Below, piece after piece: positions 1 through 8,110 of a DNA stretch of 14,677 bases. The translations under genes were made by a program, and so were the position numbers. The DNA is from Candidatus Dormiibacterota bacterium (GTDB taxonomy: Bacteria > Chloroflexota > Dormibacteria > Aeolococcales > Aeolococcaceae). The stretch's first letter is position 1, and each line of letters opens with the position of its first letter. The stretch spans positions 1 to 14,677 of the forward strand of contig JAFALX010000181.1 of the NCBI GenBank assembly GCA_019234035.1, given 5' to 3'. The notes beneath the pieces are model-generated. The model was given only the letters and a program-made list of their open reading frames with translations, had not been told where the DNA came from and searched no databases.

Positions 1-1265
1 CGGTGCCACGCGCCGGCGATCGCAGCAGGCAGGCCGTCGTCGAACCACACGGCGGCGCGCACGGGGTACGCCGTGTACATGTCGACGAGGTAGAACGAGC
101 CCTGCACCAGGAGCCCGGCCGCGAAGATCGCAACCAGCGCACCCCGCAGCGGGGCGATGCGCGCGACAAGCCCGCGTGCCTCGTCGAGCCCGAACACCGC
201 GAGCAGCAGCCAGAACGGCAGCATGTCCGCGGCGCGCAGCGAGTGCGGTGCGCCGTTGTTGTTGATCGCCGCCGCGGCTGCGGGTCCGAGGATCAGACAC
301 AGGAGCACGAACTTCGGCAGCGCCTCGCGACGGCGGCGCCAGCACCACACGAGACCCAGCAGCAGCAGCGGTGCGGCGATCGCCGGCAGCATGCCCGCGT
401 ATCCCGTGTTGTGACGCAAGTTCGTGTCGCCATGGATGAACAGGAAGTCGGGGCTGAAGTACGAGATGTAGTTCCCGGCCCAGCGGCCCATCAGAGTCCC
501 CAGCGGAGCGCCGTCCGACGCGATGCTGCGCAGGTTGAACTCCTCGGTGAGCGCACCCGGATGCTGCAGCGCCCAGACGCCGAGCAGGAGCAATCCGGCG
601 GCGACGATCAGGGGCGTGAGCCACCAGCGGTGGAAGCGCCGCCGCGCGAACACGGCGACGAAGACGCCCGTGAAGAGCAGCACCTCGACGCGCCCGGTGC
701 TGTACGCAAAGATCGCGACGGCGAGGAACACACCGGCGCCGGCAAAACGCGCGGGGGTGCTCCGCTGTTCGCCCGAGAGGCACCACAGGACCCCGGCGAG
801 GGCTGTGACCATGCTGATGACCTCGAAGCCCAGCCGGCTCTCCTGCGTCAGCCAGGGGGTGAGCGCGGCGAGCGCCAGCGCGAACACCGCAACCCACCGC
901 GAACGAGTGATGCGCCATGCGGCCAGGGTCAGGAACGCGATCGCGGCGAGCCCGAAGAGCGCCGCCGGCAGCCGCACGGTTGTTGCCGTGAGCGGCAGAA
1001 ACCGTGCGAATGGAACCAGCGCGTAGACGTAGACCGGGTTCTTGTACTCGCCGAACGCCTGGAAATAGAGCGGCAACGCGGTGCCGTGCTCGTCGACACC
1101 GAAGTGGGCGACGGTCCAGGCGTTGTAGCCGATCGAGGCCTCGTCGAGGTACAGACCCGGCGGGCTCGTGGCGAGGCCGGCGAGATTGCGCGCGACGACC
1201 GCTGCCGCCAGAAGGACGAATACGGCGGTCCACCAGATGACCTGCCGCTGTCGGACGTTACGCAC
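1..1265 (-). CDS. GT39/ArnT/PMT-like membrane glycosyltransferase, C-terminus cut by window edge
   Basis: The minus-strand frame is open from a GTG at 1265-1263 to the window edge, giving 421 codons without a stop. The protein is rich in hydrophobic segments. The first is at residues ~10-26, followed by a loop with LYLDEASIGYNAW (residues 38-50) and FGEYKNPVYVY (71-81). Further on are AYSTGRVEV (187-195), YFSPDFLFIHGDTNLRH (268-284) and NNNGAPHSLRAAD (333-345). These are hallmarks, as I know the family, of bacterial GT39-type transferases that take sugar from a polyprenyl-phosphate donor outside the membrane; the acidic pair D41/E42 in the first external loop is the likely catalytic site. Donor and acceptor are unknown. 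The start overlaps the preceding hydrolase stop by 8 bp (GTGCGTAA), so it is the last visible gene of the tldD operon. A GAGGAG lies 16 nt before the GTG, rather far. The substrate could equally be a lipid, a protein or a wall polymer. Confidence 0.87.
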   Translation of the reverse strand, partial: MRNVRQRQVIWWTAVFVLLAAAVVARNLAGLATSPPGLYLDEASIGYNAWTVAHFGVDEHGTALPLYFQAFGEYKNPVYVYALVPFARFLPLTATTVRLPAALFGLAAIAFLTLAAWRITRSRWVAVFALALAALTPWLTQESRLGFEVISMVTALAGVLWCLSGEQRSTPARFAGAGVFLAVAIFAYSTGRVEVLLFTGVFVAVFARRRFHRWWLTPLIVAAGLLLLGVWALQHPGALTEEFNLRSIASDGAPLGTLMGRWAGNYISYFSPDFLFIHGDTNLRHNTGYAGMLPAIAAPLLLLGLVWCWRRRREALPKFVLLCLILGPAAAAAINNNGAPHSLRAADMLPFWLLLAVFGLDEARGLVARIAPLRGALVAIFAAGLLVQGSFYLVDMYTAYPVRAAVWFDDGLPAAIAGAWH

Positions 1266-1983
1266 GTGCGCCGGCGATGAACTCCTCGAACAGCCTGGAT
1301 GCCCAGGGATGCTGTGCTGTCAGCTCCTCGGGATGACTCTGGACGCCGATCGCAAACAGATGGTCCGGGAGTTCGACGGCTTCCACGATGCCGTCCGGCG
1401 CGTGTGCGGTGACGCGGAGCGAGGGCGCCACATCGCGAATCGCCTGATGGTGGACGCTGTTCACCTCGATGGTGCGAGCACCCACGATGTCGCGCAGCCG
1501 CGAGCCGGGAGCCAGCTCGACCGGGTGCACCAGCACGGTGTGCTCCGCGGCGTTGTGCTGCAGCGCGCCGTCGACCTGACCTGCGATGTCCTGCCACAGC
1601 GTCCCGCCCAGCGCGACGTTGAGCACCTGCGCGCCGCGGCAGATGCCGAGCACGGGCACGCCGTCGCCGACCGCCCACCGCGTCAGGGAGAGCTCGACGG
1701 CGTCGAGCTCCGGCGCGCTCTCGACGCCGAAGCCTTCCTGCGCGTGCTCGCCATACCGCTCCGGCGCCACGTCGAAGCCGCCCGCGAGGCACACCGCGTC
1801 GCAGCGCTCGTACAGCGCGTGGGTGCGGTCCTCGTCGGCCGTCAGCGGAATGGGCATGACCGCGCCGCCGGCGGCCTCGATGGCATCGAAGTAGACACGC
1901 TTCTGGTAGAGGCGCCGCGGTGAGGAGGCGAGGTCGGGCCGCAGCGCGATGGCCACGATGGGCAGACCGTTTCTGCCACTCAC
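1258..1983 (-). CDS. Gamma-glutamyl-gamma-aminobutyrate hydrolase family protein (peptidase C26, class I GATase fold)
   Basis: This encodes a 241-residue cytoplasmic hydrolase of the class I glutamine-amidotransferase fold. The nucleophile elbow is VLGICRGAQVLN with C115. The rest of the triad is H217 and E219 in QSHPEEL, and a conserved VNSVHHQAI precedes them at 175-182. LAGGFDVAP (66-74) is the usual early loop of the family. Relatives such as PuuD cleave gamma-glutamyl bonds (gamma-glutamyl-GABA to glutamate and GABA); which gamma-glutamyl compound is cut here cannot be told. The GTG start at 1983 overlaps the tldE stop as GTGA, implying translational coupling. The frame stays open further upstream, but that part is antisense-like, low-complexity and inside tldE, so the GTG before SGRNGLPIVAI is preferred. 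No puu-type polyamine genes are visible nearby. The neighbours are TldD/TldE, another peptide-cleaving pair, which hints at shared work on peptides or gamma-glutamyl conjugates (inference). Confidence 0.92.
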   Translation of the reverse strand: MSGRNGLPIVAIALRPDLASSPRRLYQKRVYFDAIEAAGGAVMPIPLTADEDRTHALYERCDAVCLAGGFDVAPERYGEHAQEGFGVESAPELDAVELSLTRWAVGDGVPVLGICRGAQVLNVALGGTLWQDIAGQVDGALQHNAAEHTVLVHPVELAPGSRLRDIVGARTIEVNSVHHQAIRDVAPSLRVTAHAPDGIVEAVELPDHLFAIGVQSHPEELTAQHPWASRLFEEFIAGARA

Positions 1984-3302
1984 GACGTGAACGTGAAGCC
2001 GCCGAGATGAACCCACGGTGCGAGCACGCCGCTCTCCCCCTCGCCCAGCTCCACACGGCGCTCGCGGGAGATGCCGCGGACGTCGGCGAGCGCGTCGACG
2101 ATGCTCTGGGTGAAGCGCAGGTCGGCCACCGGCCGGCTCAGCGCGCCGTCCTCGATCAGAAACGTGCCCTCGCGCGTCATGCCGGTGATGATGGTGCGCA
2201 GCGGATCGACGTCGCGCACGTACCAGAAACGAGTCACGTACAGGCCACGCTTCACCTGGCCGATCATGGCGGGAAGGGTGTCCATCCCCGGCAGCATCAC
2301 GAGGTGGCCCGCCCACGGTCCCCACGTGTTCGGCTGGGCGAGCGAGTGTCCGGTGGATCGCACGCCGTCGCGCAGCGCGGTCGGCGTGTCGTACAGCACT
2401 GCTTTGCAGACACCGTCACGGATGATGTCGAGCGGCTGCGTGGAGACGCCCTCGTAATCGAACGGGTAGGGGAACAACGCCGCGTCGAGGCAGTCGTCGC
2501 GAATCGTCACCTCCTCGCTCATCAGGCGCTCGCCGATCTTCATGAAGCTGCGGTGCTCCTGCACCGCAAGTGCGCTCAGCCCCACCCAGCCGAGGTGCTC
2601 CAGCATGTCGACCACCGCGTACGGCGAGAGGATGACCTCGTACGTTCCGGGCTCGAGGGGCTCGGCGTTCTGATTGCGCAGACACGTGTCGACGGCCTCG
2701 TCGGCCATCGCCGCGACATCGAGCCGGCCGATGTCTGAGGTGTGCCGTGACGCGTAGCCGCTGCCCGCGTCACCCATCACCACGACGACGCTGCTCGCCT
2801 GCGTCGACACGGCGCGGCGGCGCACGCCACGCGTGTTCGCGATCGCGGTCTCGCGCGACGCAGTGCTCACGAATCCGTAGGCGCGGAGGCCGTGCGCCGC
2901 AGCACGCGAGACGATCTCGCCGACCATGTCGGCGCGCATCTCCGGCGTCGTCTCGGCGGTGGCAGCGTTGAATGCGACGGGCCCGTCAAGCCCGCCGTCC
3001 GGCTCCGGCAGCGGCGGCACCTCGGTCGCCGGTGAGACGCGGCGCGCATTCTCCGCCGCCCCCATCACGGTCTGCGCCAGCTGCTCGGGATCGGAGCCCG
3101 CCGCCTCGGCGACACCCATGCGATCCGCCGACACGATGCGCGCGTGGAGCCGCAGCCCACGCTCCGCCACGTTCTGATGGATGCGGTTGGACGCGAACCG
3201 CGTCAGCTGCTCGTCGTTGGCGATCACCAGGGCCTCGGCATCACCCTCGGGGGCGCGGTCGAGGGCGACTGTGGCGACGTCGACGACCGTCGCGGCGGTC
3301 AC
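1980..3302 (-). CDS. tldE: TldE/PmbA family protein, non-catalytic partner of the TldD metallopeptidase
   Basis: This 440-residue protein is close to the length of E. coli PmbA/TldE (about 450). Its C-terminal block GLYVTRFWYVRDVDPLRTII (353-372), followed by TGMTREGTFLIEDG, is the characteristic TldD/PmbA signature. No HExxxH motif is present, as expected for the TldE subunit. In E. coli, TldE pairs with TldD to form a heterodimeric zinc protease with a narrow tunnel. That enzyme digests unfolded peptides and helps mature microcin B17 and degrade the antitoxin CcdA. The GTG start at 3302 overlaps the tldD stop (GTGA), and its own TGA overlaps the GTG of the C26 hydrolase gene, so three cistrons are chained. 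The frame extends upstream of 3302, but those residues lie within tldD and lack family character. The VTAATVVDVA start matches the normal N-terminus length. Confidence 0.94.
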   Translation of the reverse strand: MTAATVVDVATVALDRAPEGDAEALVIANDEQLTRFASNRIHQNVAERGLRLHARIVSADRMGVAEAAGSDPEQLAQTVMGAAENARRVSPATEVPPLPEPDGGLDGPVAFNAATAETTPEMRADMVGEIVSRAAAHGLRAYGFVSTASRETAIANTRGVRRRAVSTQASSVVVVMGDAGSGYASRHTSDIGRLDVAAMADEAVDTCLRNQNAEPLEPGTYEVILSPYAVVDMLEHLGWVGLSALAVQEHRSFMKIGERLMSEEVTIRDDCLDAALFPYPFDYEGVSTQPLDIIRDGVCKAVLYDTPTALRDGVRSTGHSLAQPNTWGPWAGHLVMLPGMDTLPAMIGQVKRGLYVTRFWYVRDVDPLRTIITGMTREGTFLIEDGALSRPVADLRFTQSIVDALADVRGISRERRVELGEGESGVLAPWVHLGGFTFTS

Positions 3303-4741
3303 AGCGCAGGCCGCACGTTCACGTTGCGAAAGCGGCAGGGGGCTGCGCCGTGCCCGACGTGCATCGACTGCAGAGGCTGGCCCTTCCCGCAGTTCACCAC
3401 GCCCCACATGGCCCACTCGCCCGGCCCGGCGACGGCATCGCAGGAGCCCCAGAACTCCGGCGTCCTGCCGGCGTACAGCGCATTGCGCACGAGCCGGCGG
3501 CGCTCGCCGTCGACGATCTCCCAGCCGTTCTGCGTGCCGAACTGGAAATTCAGGCGGCGGTCATCGATGCTCCAGGAGCGGTTGGTCTCGAGCAGGACGC
3601 CGCGCTCCGTGCCGGCGATCATCTCCTCCAGGCTCGAGTCGCCCGGTTCGAGGCTCACGTTGGTCATGCGGATGAGCGGGATGCGCGACCAGCCGTCGGC
3701 GCGCATCGTGCCGTTGCTCTCCTGACCGAGGGCGGCGGCGGTCTCGCGCGACGTCATGTACCCGGTGAAAATGCCGCGATCGACCAGAACTGTGCGGCGT
3801 GCGGGCACGCCCTCGTCGTCCCAGCCGAAGGTGCCGAGGCCGTTCTCGCGCGTGGAGTCCGCGGTCATCGTGACGAACTCGCTGCCGTAGCGGAAGTTGC
3901 CGAGCAGGTCCGGCGTGAGGAACGAGGTGCCTGCGAACGCCGCCTCGGTGCCGAGCACACGATCGAGCTCGGTCGGGTGGCCGCACGACTCGTGCACCTG
4001 CATCGCCGCCTGCGTGCCGTCGAGGATGACCGTCATCACGCCCTCGGGACAGCGGTCCGCCGTGAGCAACGCCGCGGCCTCGGCCGCGATGCGCTCGGCG
4101 TTGCCCGCGAGGTCGAAGCTCTCGATCGCCTCCCATCCCGCGCAGAGCTGATGCCGCCCGAAGCTGTTGGGGTAGCTGCGCGTCTGCACGTCGTCGTCGC
4201 TGGTCGCGGTGGCGTCGAGCCCGCCGCCGGACTCGACGATGGTCTGCTCGATCCGCGCACCGTCGCTGGTGGCGAAGAAGCGATGCTCCCGGTCGAACTC
4301 GAGCGAGCACTCGCGGACCCGCACCTCGGGCACGCGCGCCAGGGCTGCGTCGGTGCGGAGCAGCAGATCGAGCTTGTCCTCCAGCGAGACGGCGAACGGG
4401 TCCTTGAGCACCGGCGTGCGGTAGTTGCCGATCGCGGGCTCGAGCGGCGACAGGCGCACAGGCTCGGTCTGCACCCGCGCGGAGGCCCTGGCGATACGGA
4501 CGGCGAGCCGCGCAGCGTCATCGATGCTCTCGCCGTCAAGACCGCTCGTCGCCGCGAAGCCCCAGGCACCGTCGGCGATCACGCGGACCCCGATGCCCTC
4601 GTCGTCGCTGGACTCGATGGCGGCGACGACGCCGTTCTTCACGACCAGGTGCTGGACCGACCTGTCGACAACGCGGCACTCGACGTACTCGGCGCCCGCG
4701 GCGACCGCGGCGTCGAGGGCGCGCTCGGCGAGGTCACGCAT
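3299..4741 (-). CDS. tldD: TldD zinc metallopeptidase, catalytic subunit
   Basis: The product is 480 residues, matching E. coli TldD (481). The zinc-binding motif HExxxH is present as H250-E-S-C-G-H255, followed by PTELDRVLG. The late conserved segment VVNCGKGQPLQSMHVGHG (448-465) supplies C451, corresponding to the cysteine metal ligand of TldD. The N-terminal part contains the usual KNGVVAAIESSDDEGIGVRV region (35-54). Together with TldE it should form the intact peptidase heterodimer in the cytoplasm. The ATG at 4741 is chosen over a GTG 30 bases upstream because it gives family length and has GGTGGAGAG about 11 nt ahead. It is the first gene of a leftward operon: tldD, tldE, C26 hydrolase, GT39 transferase. 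It is divergent from the two-component system, with a shared intergenic region. Function is inferred from family; its natural peptide substrate is unknown. Confidence 0.95.
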   Translation of the reverse strand: MRDLAERALDAAVAAGAEYVECRVVDRSVQHLVVKNGVVAAIESSDDEGIGVRVIADGAWGFAATSGLDGESIDDAARLAVRIARASARVQTEPVRLSPLEPAIGNYRTPVLKDPFAVSLEDKLDLLLRTDAALARVPEVRVRECSLEFDREHRFFATSDGARIEQTIVESGGGLDATATSDDDVQTRSYPNSFGRHQLCAGWEAIESFDLAGNAERIAAEAAALLTADRCPEGVMTVILDGTQAAMQVHESCGHPTELDRVLGTEAAFAGTSFLTPDLLGNFRYGSEFVTMTADSTRENGLGTFGWDDEGVPARRTVLVDRGIFTGYMTSRETAAALGQESNGTMRADGWSRIPLIRMTNVSLEPGDSSLEEMIAGTERGVLLETNRSWSIDDRRLNFQFGTQNGWEIVDGERRRLVRNALYAGRTPEFWGSCDAVAGPGEWAMWGVVNCGKGQPLQSMHVGHGAAPCRFRNVNVRPAL

Positions 4742-4800
4742 GCCGGCTGAAGCTCTCCACCACGCCCGCACGCACCCGACCGGTTCCCATCACCCGAACA

Positions 4801-4814
4801 GTTTGTCTGCAAAC
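4801..4814. promoter_or_regulatory. Inverted repeat in the divergent tldD/kinase intergenic region (possible operator)
   Basis: GTTTG-TCTG-CAAAC is a perfect 5-bp dyad with a 4-base centre, 60 bp upstream of the tldD ATG. I see no convincing -35/-10 pair beside it for the leftward operon. It could be a regulator site; the symmetry is seen, the function is inferred. Confidence 0.25.
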
Positions 4815-4865
4815 GGCCCCGGCTCGTCGTCCGAGCCTGCGCACGGGAGTCACGGGGTCATACCC

Positions 4866-4881
4866 TTGACAGTGGCGTCAA
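4866..4881. promoter_or_regulatory. TTGAC-N6-GTCAA dyad in the divergent intergenic region (possible response-regulator site)
   Basis: TTGACAGTGGCGTCAA is a perfect 5-bp inverted repeat with a 6-base spacer, about 55 bp ahead of the kinase ATG. TTGACA resembles a -35 box on the plus strand and TTGACG one on the minus strand, but neither has a good -10 at 16-18 bp. A protein-binding dyad is therefore the better reading. It may serve either the divergent operon or autoregulation of the two-component system. Confidence 0.3.
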
Positions 4882-4911
4882 CAATGTGCCGTCGTGCCTC
4901 GTTTGCGCGCC

Positions 4912-4917
4912 TATACT
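4912..4917 (+). promoter_or_regulatory. Candidate -10 box for the histidine kinase operon
   Basis: TATACT fits the TAnnnT -10 pattern. It ends 18 bases before the ATG at 4936, so any leader would be about 12 nt long with no clear Shine-Dalgarno sequence. No matching -35 is seen at 17-18 bp spacing, so this remains a weak prediction. Confidence 0.3.
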
Positions 4918-4935
4918 CGATCTCGGGTTGCCCAC

Positions 4936-7497
4936 ATGATGAGATTGGATCCGCGCCGGCGGTTCCGCGACCGGTTGCTGGTGGGGATGGTTTCGGTGAC
5001 GCTGCTTCCGCTCGCCGGTTTCGCGATCCTCGCCGCCTTCGAGCTGGACTCGTTCGGCCACAGCACGGCCGCCCAGGCCCAGGGCGCGATCCTCCGGGAC
5101 GAGCAGGACCGGCAGCAGTCGAGCGCCGACAGCCGCGGCGGCCTGATCGACGCCCGGGTCTCCGCAATCAGCACCGAGCTGAGCCACCTGGCGGAGAGCG
5201 TGAAGACGTCGCTCGCGGCGCAGACGGCGACAACAGTGCCCGACACGCTGGCCGCGTACGGCGGAACCCAGTACAGCGGCGGCATCAGCGACCCGGAGTC
5301 GCTCGTGGTCGCTGCCGCGGCCGGGCCGGTGCAGGCCAAGCTGGCCGCAGCAGCCGACACGGTGGTGCCGGCCATGCAGACGCTGCGCCACGACTATCCC
5401 GAGATCGACACCGTCTGGATCGCGAACACCGCGTCCGAGGCGCTCGCGGCCGTTCCCGGCTTCGACGTCAAGGGCGCCCTCGACGAGGGGCTGCTGGATC
5501 CCGCCAACCCGCAGCTGCGCGACGGCAAGCCGGTGTTCGGTTCCGGCGAGACGCGGCTGACATCGCCGCGCAGCGGGCAGTGGGTCAACCCCACCAGCGG
5601 ACGCAACCCGGGCGCGCCGTACTGGACCGACGCCTACGGCGTGATGTCGTCCGGCAACAGCGGCGTGTCGGCGTGGATCTCGCTGCCGGATGGACAGACG
5701 ATCGTCGGCGTCGACGTCTCAGCGGCCTCGCTCGTCACCGCGGCGCTGACCCAGCCCAACGCGACCCCGTTCCCGCCGGCCGCGTACCCGCTCGTGCTCA
5801 GCAGCGACGGAACTGTGGTCTTCGCCGACCCGGCGGCGGTCAAGGACTTCCCCACCGCCGGAGTGCTGGAAGGCGCCCATCTCAACCTCCCCAAGAGCCA
5901 GCGCTTCACCACCGGGCTGGCCGCGTCGCTCGCCTCGGGCAAACCTGCGCGGCTCAGCGCAACGCTGGGCGGGGTCATGAAGGACGTCTTCACCGCTCCC
6001 GTCTACGGGCCCCAGTGGGTGCTGGCCACGCCGGTCCCGCGCGGTGACCTCGAGCCTGATCTCACCGGGCTTTCGTATGGCATCGCCCAGGGTGTGCACG
6101 CGCTGTTCCCGGTCGTGGTGCTGCCCGCGCTGTTCTTCCTGCTGGCGCTCGCCTTCGTGGTCGCGACGCTTCTCTCGCGCCGTCTGGTGGGGCCGGTCCA
6201 CGACCTGACCCGCGCCGCCGAGGTGCTCGCCGAGGGGCACACTGAGATTCCCGTTCCCCCGCAGGGACAGGACGAGGTCGGCGTGCTCGCCGGTGCCCTG
6301 GAGCGCATGCGCCAGGAGATCAACGGTTCGCACAGCGCGATTCTCGCGGCCTCGGCAGAGCTCGAGTTGCGTGTGGAGCAGCGCACCGCAGAGCTGCGCT
6401 CGCGCAACGACGAGCTGGTCGCGCTGAACGACCTCGCGGCGTCGCTGACTCGCTCGCTGCAGACGCAGGCCATCCTCACCGACGCCATCGAGGCGATCCG
6501 CGCGGTGCAGCCGCTGCGCACGGCCCGCGGCTACGTCCTCGACGGCGAGACGCTGGTCACCGTCAGTGAGTGGTGCCATCCCGAGGTCGACGACCCGCCC
6601 CCGGCGGGCGTCCTCGATGCGCTGGCGGCGAGCGCCATCGCCCGCGGCCGCTCGGTCCGCCGCCACTCCACCGACCGCTCGCTGCTGCTGGCCTGGCCGC
6701 TCTCGTCGAACCAAGGACCGCTCGGCGCAGTGACGGTGCAGACCCGCGTCGCGCCGAAGCACGACACCCAGCGGCTGCTTCAGGCCATCACCGACCAGGT
6801 CGCTCTGGCGCTGTACACCGCGCACCTGTCGGCCGTCGGTCGCGAGCACGCGGTGCTCGAGGAGCGCACACGTTTGGCGCGAGAGATCCACGACACGCTG
6901 GCGCAGCAGCTCACCGGCATCGTGCTGCAGCTCGAGGCGGCGCAGACGATGATCGACCGTGGCTCGAACAAGGCCAAGGGATCGGTGACGCTCGCCTACG
7001 ACCTGGCGAAGTCCGCGCTGCAGGAGGCCCGTCGCTCGGTCTGGAACCTCCGTCCCGCGTCACTCGCGGCCACCGGTGTGGTGGGCGCGATCGAGCGCGA
7101 GGTCGCGGCGTTCGGCGTCCGCACCGGCATCGCCGCGCATTTCCGCTCGCGATCGGTGCCGCGGCGTGTCGCCCTGAGTCCCGCGGCCGAGGTTGCGCTG
7201 CTCCGCATCGTCCAGGAGGCGCTCAACAACGTTGCCCGTCACAGCGGTGCCGCGCACGTCGACGTGGTCATGCGAACCCAGCGCCACGAGCTCTTCGTCT
7301 CGGTCCGTGACGACGGCGATGGATTCGACGCCGAGACCGTTCCGGCCCGGACCGACTGCTTCGGCCTGCAGGGGATGCGCGAACGGGTGCGTCTCGTAGG
7401 AGGCAGCCTGGTCGTCGTGAGCGCGCTGGGAGCGGGAACCGAGGTCACCGCACGAATGCCGCTGGCAGAACCCGCCGAAGTGGAGCACACCGCATGA
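4936..7497 (+). CDS. Membrane sensor histidine kinase: Cache-like sensor, HAMP, GAF-like, HisKA_3, HATPase
   Basis: This is an 853-residue NarX/DesK-class sensor kinase. Membrane helix 1 spans ~14-36. A ~350-residue extracytoplasmic region (37-386) contains a PAS-like core (PEIDTVWIANTASEAL, 155-170) and a segment ending GQTIVGVDVSAASL, as in double-Cache sensors. Membrane helix 2 spans ~389-414, HAMP ~415-468, a coiled coil to ~500 and a GAF-like domain ~500-630. HisKA_3 carries the phospho-accepting H652 in LAREIHDTLAQQLTG. The ATPase domain (~750-842) shows the N-box EALNNVARHS (761-770), DDGDGFD (792-798) and GLQGMRERV (810-818). The ATG at 4936 is preferred; a GTG at 4894 would add 14 residues upstream of the basic membrane-proximal stretch. 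It is followed by its response regulator with an ATGA overlap. The sensed signal is unknown; Cache domains commonly bind small metabolites. Confidence 0.93.
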   Translation: MMRLDPRRRFRDRLLVGMVSVTLLPLAGFAILAAFELDSFGHSTAAQAQGAILRDEQDRQQSSADSRGGLIDARVSAISTELSHLAESVKTSLAAQTATTVPDTLAAYGGTQYSGGISDPESLVVAAAAGPVQAKLAAAADTVVPAMQTLRHDYPEIDTVWIANTASEALAAVPGFDVKGALDEGLLDPANPQLRDGKPVFGSGETRLTSPRSGQWVNPTSGRNPGAPYWTDAYGVMSSGNSGVSAWISLPDGQTIVGVDVSAASLVTAALTQPNATPFPPAAYPLVLSSDGTVVFADPAAVKDFPTAGVLEGAHLNLPKSQRFTTGLAASLASGKPARLSATLGGVMKDVFTAPVYGPQWVLATPVPRGDLEPDLTGLSYGIAQGVHALFPVVVLPALFFLLALAFVVATLLSRRLVGPVHDLTRAAEVLAEGHTEIPVPPQGQDEVGVLAGALERMRQEINGSHSAILAASAELELRVEQRTAELRSRNDELVALNDLAASLTRSLQTQAILTDAIEAIRAVQPLRTARGYVLDGETLVTVSEWCHPEVDDPPPAGVLDALAASAIARGRSVRRHSTDRSLLLAWPLSSNQGPLGAVTVQTRVAPKHDTQRLLQAITDQVALALYTAHLSAVGREHAVLEERTRLAREIHDTLAQQLTGIVLQLEAAQTMIDRGSNKAKGSVTLAYDLAKSALQEARRSVWNLRPASLAATGVVGAIEREVAAFGVRTGIAAHFRSRSVPRRVALSPAAEVALLRIVQEALNNVARHSGAAHVDVVMRTQRHELFVSVRDDGDGFDAETVPARTDCFGLQGMRERVRLVGGSLVVVSALGAGTEVTARMPLAEPAEVEHTA

Positions 7498-8096
7498 TCC
7501 GCGTCCTTGTCGCCGACGACCATCCCGTGGTCCAGCACGGCCTCTGCCAGATGCTGGAGCTGGAGGAGGACATCGAGGTCGTCGGCCGCGCCGGCGACGG
7601 AGCCGAGGCGGTGGCGCAGGCGCGCGAGCAGCACCCCGACGTCATCCTCATGGACGTGCAGATGCCGAACGTCGACGGCATCGAGGCGCTGCGGCAGATC
7701 CGTCAGACCGAGCCGGACGCACACGTGATCGTCCTGACCACGTATCGCAACGAGGACTACGTGTTCCCGTCGCTGCAGGCCGGCGCCAGCGGGTACCTGC
7801 TCAAGGACACGACGCGCGAGGAGCTCGCCGGGGCGATCCGGACCGTCGCGGCCGGTGAATCACTGCTGGACCCGGAGTGGGTGAGCACCAAGGCCAGCGA
7901 GCTGCCGGCGCTGACGGCGCGCGAGCGCGACGTGCTGCGGCTGATGGCGGACGGCAGGAACAACGCCGAGATCGCGCAGACGCTGTTCGTCAGCGAGAAC
8001 ACGGTCAAGACCCACGTGAGCAACATCCTGGTCAAGCTCGGGTGCCGCGACCGTGCCGCTGCAGTGCTCACGGCCTGGCGTCGCCACCTGCTGTAA
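7494..8096 (+). CDS. NarL/FixJ-family response regulator (receiver + LuxR-type HTH)
   Basis: This 200-residue DNA-binding response regulator begins with a receiver domain (1-~118). The acidic pocket is D8/D9, the phosphorylation site D54 in VILMDVQMP, the switch residues T82/T83 in VLTTYR, and K104 in YLLKD. A LuxR-type helix-turn-helix follows at ~136-196, containing LTARERDVLRLMADG and the recognition region VSENTVKTHVSNILVKLG. All catalytic residues are present, so it should be phosphorylated by the adjacent kinase. The ATG overlaps the kinase TGA by four bases (ATGA at 7494-7497), and GGAG lies 8 nt ahead of it, so both proteins are made from one transcript. Targets are unknown. The inverted repeats in the 4742-4935 intergenic region are reasonable candidate sites (inference). 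Confidence 0.96.
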   Translation: MIRVLVADDHPVVQHGLCQMLELEEDIEVVGRAGDGAEAVAQAREQHPDVILMDVQMPNVDGIEALRQIRQTEPDAHVIVLTTYRNEDYVFPSLQAGASGYLLKDTTREELAGAIRTVAAGESLLDPEWVSTKASELPALTARERDVLRLMADGRNNAEIAQTLFVSENTVKTHVSNILVKLGCRDRAAAVLTAWRRHLL

Positions 8097-8110
8097 GGGT
8101 CCGCGCAAAC

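Noticed and set aside
3..1280. 425-codon plus-strand open frame at the left edge
   Set aside because: The composition is Arg/Gln/Asp-rich with no motif. The minus-strand frame over the same bases encodes a clear GT39-type membrane protein.
2972..4750. 592-codon plus-strand open frame opposite tldD/tldE
   Set aside because: It is the high-GC antisense shadow of two genes with full family motifs and conserved length. Its product is low-complexity (Ala/Arg/Gly/His-rich) and has no recognisable domain.
4866..4917. TTGACA and TATACT as a single sigma70-type promoter
   Set aside because: The spacing is 40 bp, far too long for a -35/-10 pair. They are recorded separately as a dyad and a weak -10 candidate.
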